From J095 sp964407935 (GTDB lineage: Bacteria > Chloroflexota > Anaerolineae > 4572-78 > J111), in contig CAYOXS010000254.1 in the NCBI GenBank assembly GCA_964407935.1, positions 1 through 8,873 of the forward strand: a stretch of 8,873 nt of DNA, read 5' to 3'. Both the position numbers and the translations under genes were made by a program. Every line of letters starts with the position of its first letter. Within the stretch, counting starts at the first letter, position 1. The notes beneath the pieces were generated by a model. It saw only the letters and a program-made list of their open reading frames with translations, made no database searches and had not been told where the DNA came from. Positions 6,524-8,873 of the stretch are shown here, in pieces.

Positions 6524-7762
6524 ATGCCAAAAACGGTTGCCCTGATCGGCACGCTGGACACCAAAGGGCCGGAAATTGCCTACCTGCGCGACCGCTGCCG
6601 CGATTTGGGGCTGGACGCGCTGGTCATCGACTCTGGCATTTTGGGCGGCCCGCTGGATATTGAGCCGGACCTCAGCCGTGAAGCCGTCGCCATAGCCGCC
6701 GGCAGCCAAATCGACGCTATTCGCAATGCCGGCAGCCGCGGCGCGGCTGTGCACCAGATGATGCAGGGTGTGCGCAAAGTGCTGCTGGATTTGTACGCCC
6801 AGGGCCGGCTGCACGGCGCGGCCTGTTTGGGCGGCGCGGAAGGCGCGGTAATGGGCGGCCACGCCATGCAGGCGCTGCCGGTGGGCGTACCAAAACTCAT
6901 CGCCACGCCCATTGCCTCCGGCAAACGCCACTTTGGCCCGCTCATCGGCCTCAAAGATGTGATGGTCATCCACTCCATCGTCGATATTCTGGGGCTGAAT
7001 CCCATCAGCACCACCATTTTTGATAATATGGCCGCCGCGCTCAAAGGCATGGCCGAACATGGCCACGTGATCGACCTGACCGCCGGTGCTAAATACGTGG
7101 CCATCACCATGCTGGGCAATACCACCAAAGCGGTAATGGCCGCCAAAGAGCGACTGGCCGAAGAGGGCATCGAGGCGATCATTTTTCATTCCAACGGTGT
7201 CGGCGGCCCGGCGATGGAAGAGCTGGCCGGGCAGGGGCTGTTTAGCGGCGTAATTGATTACACCACCGATGAGCTGGCCGACGAACTTGTGGGCGGCTTC
7301 CATAACGGCGGGCCAAACCGGCTGCGCACCATTGGCCAGTTGGGGTTACCGCAGGTGGTAGTGCCGGGCTGCATCGACTTTACCGTCCACGGCCCGCCGG
7401 AAGAAGTGCCGGACAAGCTGCGCGGCCGGCCCATTTACACCCACAACCCGGTGTTTACGCTGGTGCGCACGCTCAAGCCGGAAATGGCAGAGCTGGGCCG
7501 CCGCTTTGCCGAGCGGCTCAACCCGGCTACCGGCAAACTGAAAATTGCCTTTCCCACGCAGGGGCTATCGATCCCCAGCTATCCGCCCCAAAACGATCAG
7601 CCGGCCGGCGTGTTTTGGGACCCCGACGCCGACGCTGCTTTTCTGGCTGAACTCCGGGCCAATCTGCGCCGGGACGTGCCTCTGCTGGAATACGACACCC
7701 ACATCAACGCGCCGGATTTTGGGGTGGAGGTGGCGGAGCTGCTGCTGGATTTGATTGAGTAA
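6524..7762 (+). CDS. UPF0261 / Tm-1-like ATP-binding domain protein
   Basis: 412 aa, a full-length member of UPF0261. Its N-terminal half is the Tm-1-like nucleotide-binding domain, named after the tomato virus-resistance protein Tm-1. Motifs in order: IGTLDTKGPE (8-17), GGAEGAVMGGHAM (103-115, in place of the more common GGSGGT-type loop), MLGNTTKAV (196-204), FHSNGVGGPAMEEL (221-234), DYTTDELADELVGG (245-258), PGCIDF (281-286), THNP (306-309), PTQGLS (344-349) and HINAPDF (393-399). The start is placed at 6524 because GGAGAG (6514-6519) lies just before it and the family begins at 'VALIGTLDTKG'. An in-frame ATG at 6464 would add 20 residues and lie inside the epimerase gene. Bacterial members usually sit in catabolic clusters, often with a TIM-barrel partner, but the reaction is not established. 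Here it lies between the epimerase and the creatininase-like gene. Confidence 0.88.
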   Translation: MPKTVALIGTLDTKGPEIAYLRDRCRDLGLDALVIDSGILGGPLDIEPDLSREAVAIAAGSQIDAIRNAGSRGAAVHQMMQGVRKVLLDLYAQGRLHGAACLGGAEGAVMGGHAMQALPVGVPKLIATPIASGKRHFGPLIGLKDVMVIHSIVDILGLNPISTTIFDNMAAALKGMAEHGHVIDLTAGAKYVAITMLGNTTKAVMAAKERLAEEGIEAIIFHSNGVGGPAMEELAGQGLFSGVIDYTTDELADELVGGFHNGGPNRLRTIGQLGLPQVVVPGCIDFTVHGPPEEVPDKLRGRPIYTHNPVFTLVRTLKPEMAELGRRFAERLNPATGKLKIAFPTQGLSIPSYPPQNDQPAGVFWDPDADAAFLAELRANLRRDVPLLEYDTHINAPDFGVEVAELLLDLIE

Positions 7763-7769
7763 ATATGTG

Positions 7770-7796
7770 GTAGGGCGCTTCGCGACGCGCCCCTAC
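7770..7796. repeat. Short dyad repeat A (GTAGGG…CCCTAC)
   Basis: GTAGGGCGC (7770-7778) pairs with GCGCCCCTAC (7787-7796) with one bulged C and the loop TTCGCGAC. It is the first of three consecutive dyads between UPF0261 and the creatininase-like gene. TGGTAGGG and GCTTCGCGAC from this unit recur at the right edge of the window, which marks it as a dispersed intergenic repeat rather than a gene-specific terminator. Confidence 0.6.
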
Positions 7797-7811
7797 ATCT
7801 CACAGGAGCAG

Positions 7812-7854
7812 GTCACGCTTGCAGCGTGACTGTCGGGCTGCAAGCCCGACCTAC
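7812..7854. repeat. Pair of 19-base hairpin repeats with mirrored loops
   Basis: GTCACGCT-TGC-AGCGTGAC (7812-7830) and GTCGGGCT-GCA-AGCCCGAC (7832-7850) are perfect 8-bp stems with 3-base loops, one base apart, then CTAC (7851-7854). The inner nine bases of one (GCTTGCAGC) are the reverse complement of those of the other (GCTGCAAGC). These resemble REP-like intergenic palindromes of GC-rich bacteria. A T7 run (7871-7877) is 20 bases beyond the last stem, too far for a standard terminator. They may still stabilise or attenuate the message between the two genes. Confidence 0.65.
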
Positions 7855-7892
7855 GATTTACTAGATTTGCTTTTTTTCAAAGGAGAAAACCT

Positions 7893-8771
7893 ATGAGTGA
7901 CAACGGACAATTCCGCTCTTACAACATCGTCGATCTGACATTTGTCGATATTCAGGAGTACCTCAAAACCAAAGACATCATCATGGTGCCGGTGGCCAGC
8001 ACCGAGCAGCACGGCCCCCACCTGCCGCTCAAAACCGACACCGTCACCGCCGAAGAAGTCTCGCGCCGGGTGGCCGAGCAAATCCACGTGCTTTACACGC
8101 CCTGCATCTGGACCGGCTACTCACCGCAGCACATGCACAAACCCGGCATGGGGCGCGGCACCATCACCATCCGCGCCGAAACCCTGCTCAACCTGATGTA
8201 CGATGTGGCCCGCAGCCTGATTCATCACGGCTTTAACCGCATTATTTTTATCAACGGCCACGGCTCAAACGTCAAAGTGGTTGATCCGGTGCTGCGCAAA
8301 CTGCGCTACGAAACCGGCGCGCTGATCAGCTTTGTTAAACCTTACATGGAAAATTACGTGGGGTTAATGAAAGGGCTGATGGAAAACCCGCCGGAAGAAA
8401 CCCCCGGCTGGCACGCCAGCGAGCTGGAAACCTCGCAGATGCTGGCCCGCGATGTGGTGGACGGCACCAACTACGTGCGCATGGACCGCGCCGAAAAGAC
8501 GCTGGCCCACATCCCCGGCTTTCTGCCCAAGAGCTTTGAGAAAAAAGATGGCATGCCCGATATTGAATTTGACGGCTACAAATACTTCACTTTCCCGATG
8601 GACCACCACGAATTCATCGAGTCCGGCACCATTGGCAACCCGCTCCGCGCCACCGCTGAAAAAGGTGAAGAAGCCTTTCGCCGCTACTCCGACCACGTGG
8701 CCCGCGGCATTCTGGAATTGATGAAAGTACCAGTTGAGGTACACAACCGGGAATTTGTAGACCGGGTGTAA
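7893..8771 (+). CDS. Creatininase-family amidohydrolase
   Basis: 292-aa member of the creatininase superfamily, metal-dependent cyclic amide hydrolases and relatives such as ArfB and MftE. Metal ligands: E38 and H40 in VASTEQHGPHLPLKTD, D49, H123 in FINGHGSN (119-126), and E179 in WHASELETS (173-181). The bridging Glu of true creatininase, in its GHYEN motif, is absent: residue 125 is Ser. This points to the broader NGHG-N/HA--ETS subgroup rather than creatinine hydrolysis. The C-terminal GTIGNPLRATAEKGEEAF is also family-typical. It is about 40 residues longer than a usual 250-aa member, mainly in a segment at about 205-245. AAAGGAG (7879-7885) gives a strong start. It is the last gene before the terminator, 130 bases after UPF0261. 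In this setting, opening of a lactone or cyclic amide intermediate is plausible but unproven. Confidence 0.88.
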   Translation: MSDNGQFRSYNIVDLTFVDIQEYLKTKDIIMVPVASTEQHGPHLPLKTDTVTAEEVSRRVAEQIHVLYTPCIWTGYSPQHMHKPGMGRGTITIRAETLLNLMYDVARSLIHHGFNRIIFINGHGSNVKVVDPVLRKLRYETGALISFVKPYMENYVGLMKGLMENPPEETPGWHASELETSQMLARDVVDGTNYVRMDRAEKTLAHIPGFLPKSFEKKDGMPDIEFDGYKYFTFPMDHHEFIESGTIGNPLRATAEKGEEAFRRYSDHVARGILELMKVPVEVHNREFVDRV

Positions 8772-8776
8772 AAATC

Positions 8777-8815
8777 AATGTGATTGAGGCGGGCCAGGCC
8801 CGCCTCAATCACATT
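8777..8815 (+). terminator. End-of-cluster hairpin, probable terminator
   Basis: A perfect 18-bp stem (8777-8794 with 8798-8815) with loop CAG begins six bases after the creatininase-like stop codon. It is followed by the AT-rich ATTATTATTT-like tract (8813-8821), a weak U-tract. A-rich sequence precedes the stem, so it could act in both directions. Stability and position strongly suggest the 3' end of the cluster transcript. Confidence 0.75.
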
Positions 8816-8845
8816 ATTATTTGGCTCGGTGATTACCCACAAGTA

Positions 8846-8873
8846 TGGTAGGGGATGAAAAAGCTTCGCGACC
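8846..8873. repeat. Partial copy of the 7770-type intergenic repeat at the window edge
   Basis: TGGTAGGG (8846-8853) and GCTTCGCGAC (8863-8872) match blocks of the dyad at 7768-7786, here separated by an A-rich insert. The second arm of the dyad, if present, lies past the end of the window. No gene is seen after 8771. Confidence 0.45.

Noticed and set aside
5593..6564. Long open frame on the - strand opposite the epimerase gene (323 codons)
   Set aside because: It is antisense to a gene with conserved catalytic residues. Its translation is rich in Gly, His and Val without recognisable motifs, as expected from the complement of GC-rich codons.
6377..7303. 308-codon open frame on the - strand across the epimerase/UPF0261 junction
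   Set aside because: It spans two well-supported genes and their junction, so it is a composition artefact.
7770..7854. CRISPR array or tandem repeat array
   Set aside because: The three dyads differ in sequence and there are no regular spacers of similar length.

Overview
The window is GC-rich bacterial DNA with every supported gene on the + strand. It holds one housekeeping gene, topA (DNA topoisomerase I), followed by what reads as a single five-enzyme catabolic cluster led by its own GntR-type regulator. A 100-N assembly gap interrupts one gene, so this is probably a draft or metagenomic scaffold. The protein styles and the short GC-rich dyads between genes (7770-7854 and near the right edge) are compatible with Chloroflexota, but this is an impression and no phylogenetic marker was tested.

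Layout: topA (32-2089). A 174-base regulatory region follows, with a near-consensus sigma-70 promoter (TTGACA, 17 bases, TATTAT), a palindrome centred on CTGTATACAG at the expected transcription start, and a terminator-like hairpin that overlaps an alternative stem. Then come a GntR/FCD regulator (2264-2968), an FAD-linked oxidase of the alkyl-DHAP-synthase/glycolate-oxidase type (3058-4500), a GlcF/HdrB-like 'CCG' subunit containing the gap (4513-5487), a sugar isomerase/epimerase TIM barrel (5584-6492), a UPF0261/Tm-1-like protein (6524-7762) and a creatininase-family amidohydrolase (7893-8771). A perfect 18-bp hairpin closes the cluster at 8777-8815. Gene spacings are 89, 12, 96, 31 and 130 bases, consistent with one transcript.

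How the genes may work together (inference): the regulator senses a small carboxylate or sugar acid and represses its own promoter. The epimerase rearranges a keto-sugar, the FAD oxidase oxidises a hydroxyl group with the CCG-like protein as partner, and the creatininase-like hydrolase opens a lactone or cyclic amide. UPF0261 has an unknown, possibly nucleotide-dependent, role. The substrate cannot be named from sequence.

The most striking observation is that the GlcF/HdrB-like subunit has no cysteine in any visible residue. The positions where Fe-S ligands should be are recognisable and are occupied by Ser, Asp, Glu, Thr, Gly and Ala, including an exact CxxCxxCxxxC spacing filled by S65, D68, S71 and E75. 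It looks like an electron-transfer subunit that kept its fold and its operon partner but lost its clusters.
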